64,000 bases of DNA from Chrysomallon squamiferum (taxonomy: Eukaryota > Mollusca > Gastropoda > Neomphalida > Peltospiridae), in NCBI GenBank assembly GCA_012295275.1, contig CM022670.1, positions 10,796,583-10,860,582 on the forward strand. The letters are read 5' to 3'. Below are positions 48,401 through 60,826 of this stretch, piece after piece. The translations under genes were made by a program, and so were the position numbers. A model generated the notes under the pieces. That model worked only from the letters and a program-made list of their open reading frames with translations, made no database searches and was not told where the DNA came from. Positions within the stretch are counted from its first letter, which is position 1. Every line of letters starts with the position of its first letter.

Positions 48401-50307
48401 CAGTATTTTCAGTGTGAATAAAACTATTTTCTAATTTTCTAATTACAAAATTCCATGAGATTTACTAACTTCTTATTTTATATATTAATATGTAATTCTA
48501 CTTACTTTTTAATAAATGTGTACTGTTTTTAAAATATTTGACATTTCTGTTCTAGTTACAAAAAATAACTGTCTTTATTTATTCATGACTTAAAACACAG
48601 AGTAGTCATTGAAAAAATGTGATTTAAAGATAGTACAACATATACCTGAATGCTGCACCCAACAGTTAGAAACAAAACCTCTAATAATGAAATATAATTA
48701 ATTTTTTAATATTCTCAGAGCTGCCTGTTACCTGAGGATGAAGAATTATGATCAAGTGTTACGATCATGTAAAGATGTAAGTTGAACAACTCTGCAAATT
48801 TGTTCATGTAATGATAGAGATAAATGTCATACCATTAAATCATGAAAGTTACAAATTTATTCTTTTATTTGTAGTTCTATTTCTCTGCAGCTTTGCATCT
48901 CATACACAATGTCAAATTTTCATATGTTCTATTCTTTAAATTTATGTCTATAGCCTCTTTTGATGCATACATCATATATAAAAAAAAAAAAATTAATGGA
49001 CTGAATTTTGTTTCATGATCCTCATTAAAAAAGACCGAATTCTGATAAAGCTTTTCTAATTCAAATGCCTTGATTTATCGTTAAGTTTAAAAAAAAAAAA
49101 TATGGAAACAAGAAAACGAAGTATGTATGTTAGTTTTTCTTTTTCTTTCATTTTCAGGCATTGTCCATTGATCCTACTAATGCAAAAGCTTTGTTCAGAC
49201 GCGGTCAGGCCTACTGTGCCTTGAATGACTGGGATAATGCTTTGGTAAGTTTTCAAAAATAAATAAAAACTTTTTCATTTCTGGTCAGGTTGCAGTTTGG
49301 TCTGTTTTACTTTCTTTAGTAATTAATTTAAGGAATTTTCAAGACAGTGTAGAAAAATATCTTTTCTTATCTGAAACCTATTACTTTTAAAAGATAATTT
49401 TTCTAGGTGTTTTTTTTTTTATAACTGGTGTTTACGTTTTATAATTTGGATTGTGACATGAATTTACATATTAGCAAAGAAATTGAAGAATTCTAGATTT
49501 AAAAGTATTTCTGTTTATTTTTTTATTTTATAATGGTCTATGTGAATATTTAAATCAGTGGCAAGTGGACAAATAAATGTGATTTGATCATTTCTGATTA
49601 CTACATATATAGTAAGTTGCTGATAAGATTTATTTATTGCAGAGCGATTTGGAGAGTGCTTTGAAATCTGAGCCTAATGATAAAGGTATTTGATGCACTT
49701 TTTATTTTAACTTTAAAAAAATTCTAATCTCATATACACATTCAGCTACACAAATATTTTATGTTACGGTAAGCAGTTTTTAAATATTTGAATTTAATTT
49801 TCAATTTTAATTTTTTTATGCTTTAAACTTATTAACAAATGGTTTAAAACAATTTATAAAAAAATTTTTTTTTTTTTTTTTTTAAATCCAAGTGGCTGGC
49901 AATTTAATTTGACTTTAACATGAACAAATAATGAATGACAAAATATTTTGAATAGTTATCCATCTGTTTTAGGTACTTGTATAGTTTATTGTTTGCAGTG
50001 TATTACTGTATAATAAAATTAATTGTGATGACACTTAGTTTTCTATAATGCTGGTTGTGCCCCTTTTGTTTGTGATTACCCAAAACAAATTTTAGTTTAT
50101 TCTTTTTGTAACATTGAAAATGTTATTATAATAAAAATTTAAATATTTATGTTCATCATTATGTTAATTATTAAATTAATTGATTACAGCTGTTTTATTA
50201 TTTTTATTTTATTTTCAGGTATTATAAAGGAAATAGAGAAAACAAAAAAGATTCGCAGTGACTATTACAACAAACAGAAGAAAGCTTATTCTAAAATGTT
50301 TGCCTGA
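43958..50307 (+). CDS. PPID: Cyclophilin-40, peptidyl-prolyl cis-trans isomerase D
   Basis: Hsp90 co-chaperone with an N-terminal cyclophilin domain and C-terminal TPRs. Exons: 43958-44015, 45209-45346, 45717-45823, 46283-46471, 46986-47108, 47640-47755, 48177-48269, 48719-48776, 49158-49244, 49643-49685, 50219-50307. Total 1101 nt, 366 residues (family about 370), phases consistent. Start [19 protein letters not shown]. The catalytic region carries [14 protein letters not shown] and [11 protein letters not shown]. The drug-pocket position reads [10 protein letters not shown], with the His typical of Cyp40 in place of the Trp of cyclophilin A. Three TPR-like segments follow ([60 protein letters not shown]). 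The C-terminus KAYSKMFA is the conserved family end. Confidence 0.96.
44308..44386. repeat. 79-bp perfect palindrome in PPID intron 1
   Basis: Two 39-nt arms pair without a mismatch around a single central base at 44347. The arms run from CAAAAAATGTGAAGACGTCC inward through CGAACAAAAACAAATAAAT. Bases just outside do not pair. As RNA or single-stranded DNA it would form a 39-bp hairpin with essentially no loop. Confidence 0.97.
44752..44801. repeat. (TA)n microsatellite
   Basis: About 25 uninterrupted TA units, preceded by ACACACAC and ACATACATGCA. In PPID intron 1. Confidence 0.96.
45405..45478 (+). repeat. (CT)n microsatellite
   Basis: About 36 CT units just after the donor of PPID exon 2 (45346). 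On the sense strand it is a very long pyrimidine tract. Confidence 0.96.
46700..46990 (+). repeat. 34-bp tandem array containing copies of the PPID exon 5 splice acceptor
   Basis: The real acceptor AG ends at 46985 and is followed by GAATGTGTGATTTC. Eight further AG ends lie upstream at 46717, 46751, 46785, 46819, 46849, 46883, 46913 and 46951, each followed by GAATGTAAAT or a close variant and most preceded by TTTA. Spacings are 34, 34, 34, 30, 34, 30, 38 and 34 bp. Each unit is an acceptor plus the first 6 nt of the exon, then AT-rich filler ending TATATTCTG. Confidence 0.95.
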
Positions 50308-50386
50308 GACTTTCACATTGCTATGTCTAAAAAAGGAAACTTGATAATTTATGTTGCTGGTTTTGTTTCAGTTTTGGATGTGAAAA

Positions 50387-50392
50387 AATAAA
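50387..50392 (+). promoter_or_regulatory. PPID poly(A) signal
   Basis: AATAAA 80 nt after the TGA at 50305-50307, so the 3' UTR is about 100 nt. Confidence 0.75.
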
Positions 50393-51548
50393 GTACATTC
50401 CGTTTTTTTTCTATTGATAGTTATTAGAATTACAATTTATGAAGCTTTACCAATCTTTACTTCTATATTTTTTTTTTTTTGTCATTTAACTTACATGTGT
50501 CAGGTCAAGTTGTAATCTCAGTGTAAATTGCTAGTGACATATAAAAGTCTTATTTATTTCTAGTGCTGAAAATTGTTAGTTACATCCCTTGCACCAAGAA
50601 AACATCTCTCCAGTACACTTCAGTTGACTTCTCTGTGTAAAAATGTTACATTTAATGGACTTTAAAAATTCATAATTATTTTTAAAAAGTGATAATAAGA
50701 CATATTTGTGCTGTAATTTTTTACTTCTAGTTATAGTTTTGTATTTCTTTTAATATTAAATTTGTTATATTTAAATTCATTTCTGTGTTGTTGTTTTTTT
50801 TCAAAATACATTCTTTATTGGTATTTCTGTTTGAATCATATATATTTTAAGAATGTATATGTGCATGTGTTTATAAGTGTGTGTGTGTTTGTGTTTGTGA
50901 GTGTATGTCATCTGTGCCATAATTTATTGCATCAATTCAAGGAAATGAAAAATACTAATAAAAAGATTAGGATAATGTTTCTGACTTTTGTTACTCAACA
51001 ATAACTGAAGTAAATTCAATCTATTACACTGAACTTCCAACTCATAGTTCAGGGTATGTGTGTGTGTGTTGTTTTTTGTTTTCACAATGGAAATTTTTTT
51101 TAATCCAAATGGGGAAACCATATAAATTGCTTTATTGGTCTTTTCTAACAAAATAAATTCTGTTTTATTTGGGGTTTTTTAGGAAAATAATTAAAACATT
51201 TTTATTAATTACAAATGCATAATCATTATGATCCTCATAACAGTACAATTTAATATTAGCCAGTTCAAAATTTTATTTTATTTGTTAATATATTATTTTT
51301 ATATAATATTTTATAATTTCTAATAAATTATAATAATAAAAATAATAAAAATAAAAAATAGGAATACTTAATACATAAAATGTAATGTTTGATGTGCTTT
51401 AGTGCTGGCCTGAAACTCGTTGGAAAATAAATGGATCCATTGACCATTGCGATCACTCAAGGGAGATAAATGTTGTTGTTTTTTTTTCATTTGGAAAACA
51501 TGTTGAGTGAACTGTAAATACTGTTCTTTATATTAATTCAATAGAAAA
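50393..51548 (+). other. Intergenic region between PPID and NUP54, including the NUP54 promoter
   Basis: AT-rich, with TG runs near 50880 and 51058 and no supported gene. The least AT-rich part is about 51400-51475, just before the NUP54 start, and is the likely promoter and 5' UTR. No TATA box can be assigned with confidence. Confidence 0.6.
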
Positions 51549-54500
51549 ATGTCTTTCTTTGGTGGAACCACGAGCCAACCGAGTATCTTCGGTGGCACTA
51601 ACCCCACAACCACTGCTACCACAGGATTTGCAGGTTTTGGAGTAACAACAACGTCAGCTCCTACGTTTGGCGGTTTTGGCACTGCAACAACATCGGCTGG
51701 ATCAGGATTTACAGGTTTTGGAACAGGCAGCACTACTGGCACTGGTTTTACAGGGTTTGGAACTGCAACTACAACGACGTCTGGTAGCTCTCTTAATTTT
51801 TAATTTTTAAATTATTTTTCTTTACTTTTTTATTTTTACTTTTTTTTTTTTTTAGTAGTAATACTAATAGTGGTGTAGTTTTTAATATTTATTTATTTAT
51901 GTTTTGTTACAGAATATAGAATTAAGAAACCATTTATAACATTTTGTATGACTAATGATTATATCACTGTCATATTCTCACTGATTTTACTGAATTTAAA
52001 ACGTCAGCAAACTTTATTTTGACAGATTGATTAACAAAAAAAGTACTAATAATATCTGTTACTCAGATATCGTAAATAAATATTATAATTTTTGATGATA
52101 TTGATGATTTAATGATGATATTGTTATTTACTACGATTCATACTTTCATTTTCAGGATTCACTGGTTTTGGAGTTGCTACAACCACAACGGCAAACACAG
52201 GTGAATTTTTTTAATATTCCTGTTAATACTGATAATAGTGTTCATTTATTACATGTATCATTTTCATATTTAAACCATATTTCATTTGAAAAGAGTAAAA
52301 AAAGTTTTGTGGTCCTCTATTTTTGTTGTGATTCTTGAGCATTAATTTAAAAAATATTTTGTTGGACCTCAGTTGTTATTTGGACAATTTTATATTATTT
52401 TTTTATACTTTGTATTTAATAGTACCATTCAAACACTTAATCTGGACATAATATAAAGTTTGACAACTGTTAATATAAATTGGATGGGATGTTTAAAAAC
52501 AAAAGTTATTTATTCAGAAATAAAAAGAATAATAATTAAAATAATAATAATAACTACAAATTGAGAAGTGAAAAATAAGATGCTAATATTTCACTTGTCT
52601 AATAATAACCAGTTGATTTAATAACAGTTAATATATAAATTAAAATTATTACATTTCAGGATTTACTGGATTTGGCACAGGGTTTGGTACAGGATTTGGT
52701 AAAACTGGAACAGGTTTTGGAACTACAGGAACTGGATTTGGAACAACTGGCACTGGATTTGGAACAGGATTTGGAACAGCTGGGACAGGAACAGGATTTG
52801 GTACAACAGGGACAGGGTTTGGGACAGCAGCCACTGGCACAGGTTTTGGTGCTGGGAACTTGGCAGGTAAAAATTATAAGAAAATAAAATGTAACAGAAT
52901 CCATCAGATTTGATTGAATACCGAATTGACACAGTTCTTTTAATTTTGATATCATACAGCTGTACAAAAATATTACTCATAACAATCCTGAAGGTCAGTG
53001 TATATCCACACTTTGATGACATGATAAAAAGTATATTTTTCTATCTTCTAAATAGTTTAATTTACTGACTGAAATAAATAACTAATGGTGAGTTATTTCT
53101 TTAGAAGTTAATAAAGGTGATCAAACAAGAATAATTCTTAAATTTTCAATCTTTGTTATTCTGTGTACACTGATATATTTATTTTGTTTTATTATTACTT
53201 TCTTTTTAATGTTTTAAAAAATATTCAAAAAATATTTTCTATAAATTGTTTTAATAATTTTATTTAATATCCAGTTTGTTGCCCAGATTATGTTTAACCA
53301 TACACCATTTATTCTTGTAATAGATGTTATTCTTAAATTTTCATTTACACTATATGTATCTGTATGTATATATATATATATATATATCTCTCTTTTTTAA
53401 TGGTGTGACTTCAGTTCAGCAGCAACAGCAGCAACAACAAGCTGAACTGGCCAACATGGCGATGGCTGTGTCACTGCCTCAGATTTACGGAGACGAACGT
53501 GACACAATCATTGCTAAGTGGAATCAGCTGCAAGCCTTCTGGGGAACAGGCAAAGGTTTCTACAGTCAGAATGCTGCTGTCACCTTCAAACCAGATAATC
53601 CATTCTGTCGTTTTAAGGTAATAAAAAGCAGCCTCTTAATTCATTTTATGTCCATAATTTTGTTGTTGTTGGAGAAATAATATTTGTACCAAAGGAATGC
53701 ATATATTAATAAATGTATAGTTATATGAGATTTTATACATTTGTGCAAACAAATGGAAAAACATATGCACACTCTTATACTAACCTCCCAAAATGCAAAC
53801 AATGGAAAAACATATGCACATACACCTATACTAACCAACCCAAAATATTGGCATAGAATTGAAGTATAAAAAAAATATGTATGTATAAATCTATTTTTAT
53901 AGATTTTAAAACTAGGTCTATTAACAATTTAAGTATGTGTTTTTATTCTTATAATCTATGAATTTTATACACACACACACCACATAAAGGGGTGAGACAC
54001 AGAGTGAATGTTTTATATAAATCTCCATAACTTCTGTTTTCTTTTTTTTCTTTCTTGCAGGCAATTGGGTACTGTGTGATTCCCAGTGGTAAAAATGAAG
54101 ATGGTCTAGTCGCTCTCATGTTGAAGAAGAAACAGCCTGAAGTGTCAGCTGTACAGCAGCAGATAGTGGACACCATTTACAGAATACTAGGAAGTAAACA
54201 CACTTTGTCTCTCTGTGTGGAAGGTGTCAGGCCCATACCAGAGGACAGGTGTGTTATTGTTTTTCATTACATTCAAATGCATATAGCAGTGAAACAAATA
54301 AATTAATCAGTAAAGGAGAAAGAGAAAGACTAAATATATGAGAGGATAAGTTTATCTGTTGTAACAGAGAATACTTCACTGAGAAACTGTGTTATACATG
54401 TGTTAATATTTTAATATATAGAAACAGATTTTATGTTTTATATATATAGATAGATCTGTATGTGTGTATGTAAATCAGTGAGTGTATGTGTGTGAGGCTG

Positions 54501-57304
54501 CATGTCTGTCTGTCTGTCTGTATGTATACAATTATTCTTTGTGCTCATCTATCTTGAGCATTACTAATATCTTTATCTTCTCCAACATAGTTCCATATCC
54601 TCACAAATTCTTAAAAATGCAGCTTATAAATATTTGTATTTTATTTTAAAAAACCATATATTTTATGCATCTATTTCATCTGTTAACTTACCTCTGTATT
54701 GAAAATGTTTTAATGTTGTTTTTCCACAGAACAGAACTTGTTATTTATGTGCTAGAAAGACCACCATCGGGGCCAGCCAAGCGGGTCCCTTGTATTGATC
54801 TCTACAACTTTCTTAATCAGCCAAACATCAAAACTCAACTAGAAACACAGCTCACTGTCAACAACATTGTGCCAAAGATGGGCTGGTCAAAGGAACAGCT
54901 GAAGGAGTATCTGGACAAGCCTCCTGCAGGTAGAAAATTTTCTCTGTTGTTATTATACATTGTTAGAATTGATTTCAGTTACTTTAATTCATCTGATGAT
55001 GTTCACATGTTGTGATTATTTGCATGAAAACATTTTTAGAAGGATAACACATTAATTTCTATAACAACTGGTTTTTAATCCTCTTTTTTTTCACTCTGCT
55101 TTAATTCAGTAATGGTTCCAATATTATTTAACTGGATGTAGAACTGTTTTGATGTAATTATAAAACTATTGTAGAAAAAGAACAGTTTATTTAAATTTCA
55201 TTAAAGTCAGCTTTAGTAACTAAAAATTCCTTTTTTAACAAGGATTATATATAAATAGCTATGCAGAAAAACATGGGGACAGAAGTGAAAATAAATTCAG
55301 CACATGTCATTTTGTAAAACATTGGATTGAATAAAATTTGGTAAATACTCTGATGCTGTTTGTGTGTATTACAGGCATTGATCCATTGCTATGGCAACAA
55401 GCAAAACTAGATAATCCTGATCCAGAGACTCTGATACCTGTTCCAGTGATTGGCTTCAGAGAAGTTCAGCTGCGATTGAAACATCAGGAGGAACAAACTC
55501 GACTTCACCAACAGAGACTTGATGTAAGTGAGAAGTAACTGCCAAGTTTTAATTCTTTTAACAAGTTCAGTGGTGAAAATTATTTTTAAATTTAATTCAG
55601 CTTTGTTCTGTGCTATTTCATACACTTTTTAAATTTTATTTTTCAGGTTATGGCTGAAGATTTGACAGAATTACAAACTAAACACAGTAACATGTTAGCA
55701 AAGTTGGAAGAATACAAACGAAAGCATCTTGAACTTGGTCACTCACTTCTTGAGGTAAACACCGTATTACGATTTACAGATCACATATTCTTTAATAAAT
55801 TAAAATTACAGAAGCATTTTATTTTTGTTTTATATTTAGGCTTCAGTGCAACAGAAAGATGTATTTACAGATAATGTATTCTATAATAAACGAAAATGAC
55901 AACAGTAATGTTTTTATTTTCACGCTGTAGTAAAACAGGATATATACAGAAAGCTAGAAGTTATAGATCATTATATAGTATAATAAAATTACAATAGAAG
56001 TGTTTCATTTTCAGGTTATTGTGAAACAGGAGATATACAGAAAGATGGGATATGCAATCCAGGCTGAGGAAGAACAGCTCAAAGTACAGCTAGAAGCTCT
56101 ACAGACAGAGCTGAACCACCCAACTCAGTTTAAGGTATGTCATTAAAGATAAAACTTAATAATGTTTGAAATCTACACAGTAATTAGTATTATAAGAATT
56201 TACTGAATCACAGAAGAGGTAATAAAAAGTAAAGAAAAAGAATGAGTATGATTATTCTTATATTATTTTATTTTTTTTTTCTACTTTGATAATTATATAT
56301 TTGTTTTATTTATTTATTTATTTTTTTTTTTTTTTTGTTAGACCAAGCTGATGATATAAAATTAAAATAATATTTATTAAAGTTTTATTTTATGTTCAGA
56401 AATTCTACAATTATCTTCCTGTTATTTTTCCTTCTCTTGGTTAAGTTTGGAATTTTTTTTTTTTATAAATATCTATTGATGCCAGTGTCATTACAAATTT
56501 AGAAGAATTGAAAAATCATTAATCATTTTAACAGGAGTGAAAATAAATAAATAAAATTATTTTTATTTTATTTTTGCAGGGCCGACTGAATGAATTAATG
56601 TCACAGATTCGTATGCAAAACCAGAATTCATCTCAGCGGCCAGAATCAAGTTACGAGCTGGATCGTGATCTTCAGATAGAAATGCAGCAGGTATTTCAGT
56701 TCACTTTAAATTTTACTTTGTTTGCTGTAAGAATAAAATTGCATATAATATTTTCTTGTTATATTCTTCATGAGGAATTAAATAAAGAGGGAAATTACCG
56801 TTTTTAAATCTTTATTCAGAAACTGTTAACTCACTTTAGGCAATGTACTCAGGAAATTCAGTAATCTGAACATTTTTCTTTTGACAGATTTAATACATAT
56901 TAAATATATATTATATATATATATATATATATATGTAATTACCAGATCAATATGAGTAACTTTGTGATAGAATAAAACATAATATCCAAAATAATTATCA
57001 TTAATGAACTGGTAATGTAACTAAAAAAATCTTAATACTTTAATACTGTTCAACTTCAGTGCAATTTATTAAAGATTGTTAATTTAATATATAGCAACTA
57101 TTTTGTTATAATAAATCAGTGATCTTTTGTTTATACTATATTATTTCTTTCTGCTAATGTTTCTTTTTTTTTAATTTAACTTTTTAGATGCTAAAACAAC
57201 AGCAGGAAGGATTACAACACCTGATTGAGATAATAAAAGAGGACACACAAGATCTTCACTTGATAGAACAAGGACTTAATGATTCTGCACCAACTCGAAG
57301 ATGA
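51549..57304 (+). CDS. NUP54: Nucleoporin Nup54
   Basis: FG nucleoporin of the central-channel Nup62-Nup58-Nup54 complex. Exons: 51549-51783, 52156-52200, 52660-52866, 53415-53617, 54061-54248, 54730-54929, 55375-55523, 55647-55754, 56015-56134, 56580-56690, 57188-57304. Total 1683 nt, 560 residues (vertebrate about 507), phases consistent. Residues 1-162 are FG/GFG repeats rich in Gly, Thr and Phe (TGFTGFGT). A polyQ run follows (exon 53415). The conserved Nup54 alpha/beta region begins LPQIYGDERDTIIAKWNQLQ and includes FWGTGKGFY, RFKAIGYCVIPS, and VPKMGWSKEQLKEYLDKPP. The C-terminal third (55375-57304) is coiled coil (HQEEQTRLHQQRLDVMAEDL, LAKLEEYKRKHLELGHSLLE), which pairs with Nup58 and Nup62. 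The longer FG part explains most of the extra length. Confidence 0.95.
52660..52866 (+). repeat. Coding FG-repeat minisatellite (NUP54 exon 3)
   Basis: Short DNA units related to ACAGGATTTGGAACAACTGG encode Gly-Thr-Gly-Phe-Gly. The whole 207-nt exon is this repeat. Spurious open frames on the other strand (Pro/Val/Asn) come from it. Exons 1 and 2 carry the same motif in a more diverged form, and all three share phase 1 borders. Confidence 0.9.
53690..53840 (+). repeat. About 53-bp duplication in a NUP54 intron
   Basis: CAAATGGAAAAACATATGCA (from 53750) and CAATGGAAAAACATATGCAC (from 53801) are each followed by CTATACTAACC-like sequence. Two copies. Confidence 0.8.
55831..56040 (+). repeat. 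Tandem copies of the NUP54 exon 9 acceptor and exon start
   Basis: The real exon starts at 56015 and carries GTGAAACAGGAGATATACAG. About 91 bp upstream, from 55931, lies GTAAAACAGGATATATACAG; counting on to the shared AAAG, 22 of 24 bases match. Its acceptor AG has changed to AC. A third, more diverged copy starts at about 55838 (TTTAGGCTTCAGTGCAACAG). The copies carry about 35 nt of coding sequence and look like failed exon-start duplications. Confidence 0.85.
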
Positions 57305-57596
57305 AAAGATAAATTATATTTCAGTTTTCATTTCTTACAGCACTGATTGCAGGTTTCGAAATTAAGTTAAAATGAGAGAAGAAAAAGACATTTCTCTTTT
57401 GAGAATGTGTTCAGTTCGTTTATTTTTGGAACAAATTTAAATGGATATTGTTTGTACTTTAAAATGAGTTCATTGTAAAATAACATCACTAATTAATTTT
57501 ATTAAAGGATTACTGTTGTAATTATGAAAATCCTGATTCATTTGTGATGTTCAAGTTATTTTGTATCATTTGTATCATGAATATGTGAAATTTTTA

Positions 57597-57607
57597 AATA
57601 AAATAAA
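57597..57607 (+). promoter_or_regulatory. NUP54 poly(A) signals, overlapping pair
   Basis: AATAAAATAAA contains two overlapping AATAAA words (57597-57602 and 57602-57607), about 290 nt after the stop at 57304. Confidence 0.65.
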
Positions 57608-59588
57608 AACTGTAATGCCTTTTATAAATGTTGTTATTTTTCTAGTGGAATGTTGTATTTTATTTATAAAAGTGTGCAACAAAGTAATTTTACTTTTTAT
57701 ATTTCATCAATTGTTTAATTTATTTTGTTTTAATTTATTCTATACATTTTTTTTCTTTTCTTGTTCTGTCCAAACTTCAGTTGTTTTGATTCAGCAATCC
57801 AACAGATAAATGTCAGTGTTGAATACAAGTTTTGTAATGTTAAAATCTGAAATAGGAAATCTGTTGATCATTTCATTTACCTTTGACATATTTCTTCAGA
57901 ATAATACAGATAAAGCTGATCATAATAAAAGATTGTATTCTGTAATGTTGTTTTTTTTTTGTTTTTTTTTGTTTACCATTATGTTGATCCCATCCAGGTA
58001 AAGTTATAATTGTTTTGCTAATAGTAATAGATTTAAATATTTAACAACAACAAAAACATCCTATAATCATTCAAAAGAAACAAGAACATCAGTAAAACAA
58101 TTTATTCATTATTTAAATAAATTCCAAAATCTTAACATGCTGTTTAAACATATAACAGTTTTACAGGAATTTCTTTTTATTTGATATTTTATAGCATAAC
58201 TTACAATTACTTTTGATTCAGTATTTCATTATATGGTTTACTATTAAATTTCAAACCAATATCCATTATACATATTTTTTTAACTCCATTATTTCATAAT
58301 AAATAGGATTTATTTGTTTAAATCATACATACATTACGTGTCATTCAAAACTTAGGCCAATATTTTATTGTTACATTGTGTTACTCTCTAATCACCATTC
58401 TATTAAATTATTTGATGTTAATAATAAATAAATATATATATATATATATATAAACCATTACATTCAGTTAATTATTTTAATCTATAATTTTCTTACATAA
58501 ATATATTTATTTTACATTTTATCTGATGATCTGACTATTGGTTGTATATTTTATTATTTCTGTTTAATCAAAAGTGGGTAAATATGTATAATTTACAATC
58601 TAAAATTTAATTTTAATTTTCTTGATTTACAAAGAACACAATTAACAAAGACAAGAATTTTTTTTTTTATAAATTATTTATGACAGAAACACACAGTTTA
58701 CAGAAAATTACTAATGTTTTTAAATTTTCACAAGGTACACAAAAAGACTTATTTAGAAAATAAATATTTACCACAATTACAGAAAAGAAAAAAAAGAAGA
58801 AAAAATTACTAGGCTTATACATTTATTCACCGGTTTATACGCCATAAATACATTTTTAAAAGTTATATTTATTTTATGATTTGATTATAAGATTATCTGG
58901 AAAACATATACTTAAAAAGAAAAAAATATAGGAATCATGAAACATTTCAGAGACCAAGTAAAATTAACATAATGTAGTTATTTCACACCTGCAATCATTT
59001 AATGATGCTTAACTTTTTTTGTTAAATTCTATTCATGGTACATTTTAATGTGCATGAAATTAAGCATAGTTTTAATGTTAAAGTTTATTTTTGTTTAGGA
59101 AAGAAAATGAAAACTAACGCTGTTCTGACATTTTGTTAAATGCAATAGTCCAAAATATTTTGTACATTAAATTCACAATGTATGACACTATGTAACTTAT
59201 GACATATAAGATATGCATGCACACAAACACACATACATACACAAAGAATTCACAGAATATTTGCAAAGTAACTTGTCTCTATTGACAACTGCACTCTGAA
59301 TATATTTTTCAAAAAGCTGATACAGAAAAACACCAATTAATAAATATAATTTACACCAAGCAAATAAGGACAATTGTCATGTGCAATTATTCCAATTATG
59401 TACAATTAAATTTAAAACAACAGTGTCTATAATTGTTTATTTAATCTCGATAAGACTATCACAGAAAATTCCTTGTATTTCACAGATTGTGTTACATAGC
59501 AGAATAAATTACTGAAACAAAAATTTTATCAAAATTTTCAGCATTTTGCTGACATTTTTATTACAACAAATAAATATTATTAATACGA

Positions 59589-59625
<37 letters not shown>

Positions 59626-60826
59626 TATTACAAGAATAAATAGAAATGCATGGAACAAAATATTTCACAAATGTCATAACAGCCGAGTGCATGCTCATAG
59701 TTAAATTAACAGTAGTGCATTAAATGCAAACAATTATTAATTAGTTTCAATAATGTTTGTGTGCAAGTGTCTGTGACTTTTCTATATAATATAAAAACTA
59801 GCAAAAGTGAAAAAAATGTTCAAAAAAATTAATTACCAAGCAGAGTCATTAATGGCCAAATAATGATCTAAATCTGGCTGAAAAATTCAAAACAATTAAA
59901 AAGATGCACCCAGTATTGTGACAAATGAAAAATAAATCTTTATTTTCAAAAATCCATATCTGTAATTTATTCACCCTCAATCACTGACTACAGAGATCAT
60001 GAAACATAATATTTATGTGAGCAAGTTTGAAAATGCATTAGGTATGTTCAGGATTGTTAAAACAACACAAACACATTAACAAAAGAAAATAATAAATAAA
60101 TAAATATGTTTATCAATTTCATTAGAACTGTGCTTGACTAGCAATTAAATTTGAAATTCTGAGATATTTTGTTGAAAAATGAAAATATTAATATTTATCA
60201 TGCCTCTTTTCTTGATGCCAAAAGCAACATAATGCTAAAACGTACAAGATGTTTTAATTATTCCCTAAAATTAATAAATAACAAAGTAAATATTTTATTT
60301 TTGGTTTTACTTCACTTTATTTGCAAATGCAAGAACAGAAACTCTTTTTTGTTTCGTTTTAATAAGCAAAAACAAAAATGAATCTAAATACATGTAACAA
60401 TTGTAAATTAAATATATAAATAAATTAACATTCTGACATAATGTAACTGATGTAGAGCACTTGAAACATACAAAAAACCTCCAATAGCTTACACTACAAT
60501 GTCCAATTTTTTTTAAATTAAATTTGCCACATGAGAGTCAGAAGGATGTAAAAATGTAAGAAAAGCAACTTTCAGAAATTCAAGGATAACTGGTTGTAAA
60601 GTGTTGATCACAGAAAACGTAAGCAGGCAATGCTATTCTGAATATAGTATATGGAGTTTAATTTTTTTGACATAATGTTATCAAAGTTATCTTCTTCAAA
60701 TTACCATACCAATGGAATTGAACAAAACCCTTGAAAAATTTCACAAATTAAGCATAACCAATCATGTTTCTCAAAACCAATTTGTTTGTGGTTTCTCCCT
60801 TCTTGTGATATTATGCAAAAAATTAT
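57608..60826. other. Intergenic region between convergent NUP54 and RING-TAZ genes
   Basis: AT-rich, with TA runs at about 58432-58452 and 59593-59622 and scattered short low-complexity frames. The right part must include the 3' UTR of the minus-strand gene; AATAAA on the minus strand at 60321-60316 is one candidate signal. No gene supported. Confidence 0.6.

Noticed and set aside
52649-53022. Minus-strand Pro/Val/Asn and Cys/Ser-rich frames
   Set aside because: Antisense shadows of the NUP54 FG-repeat exon.
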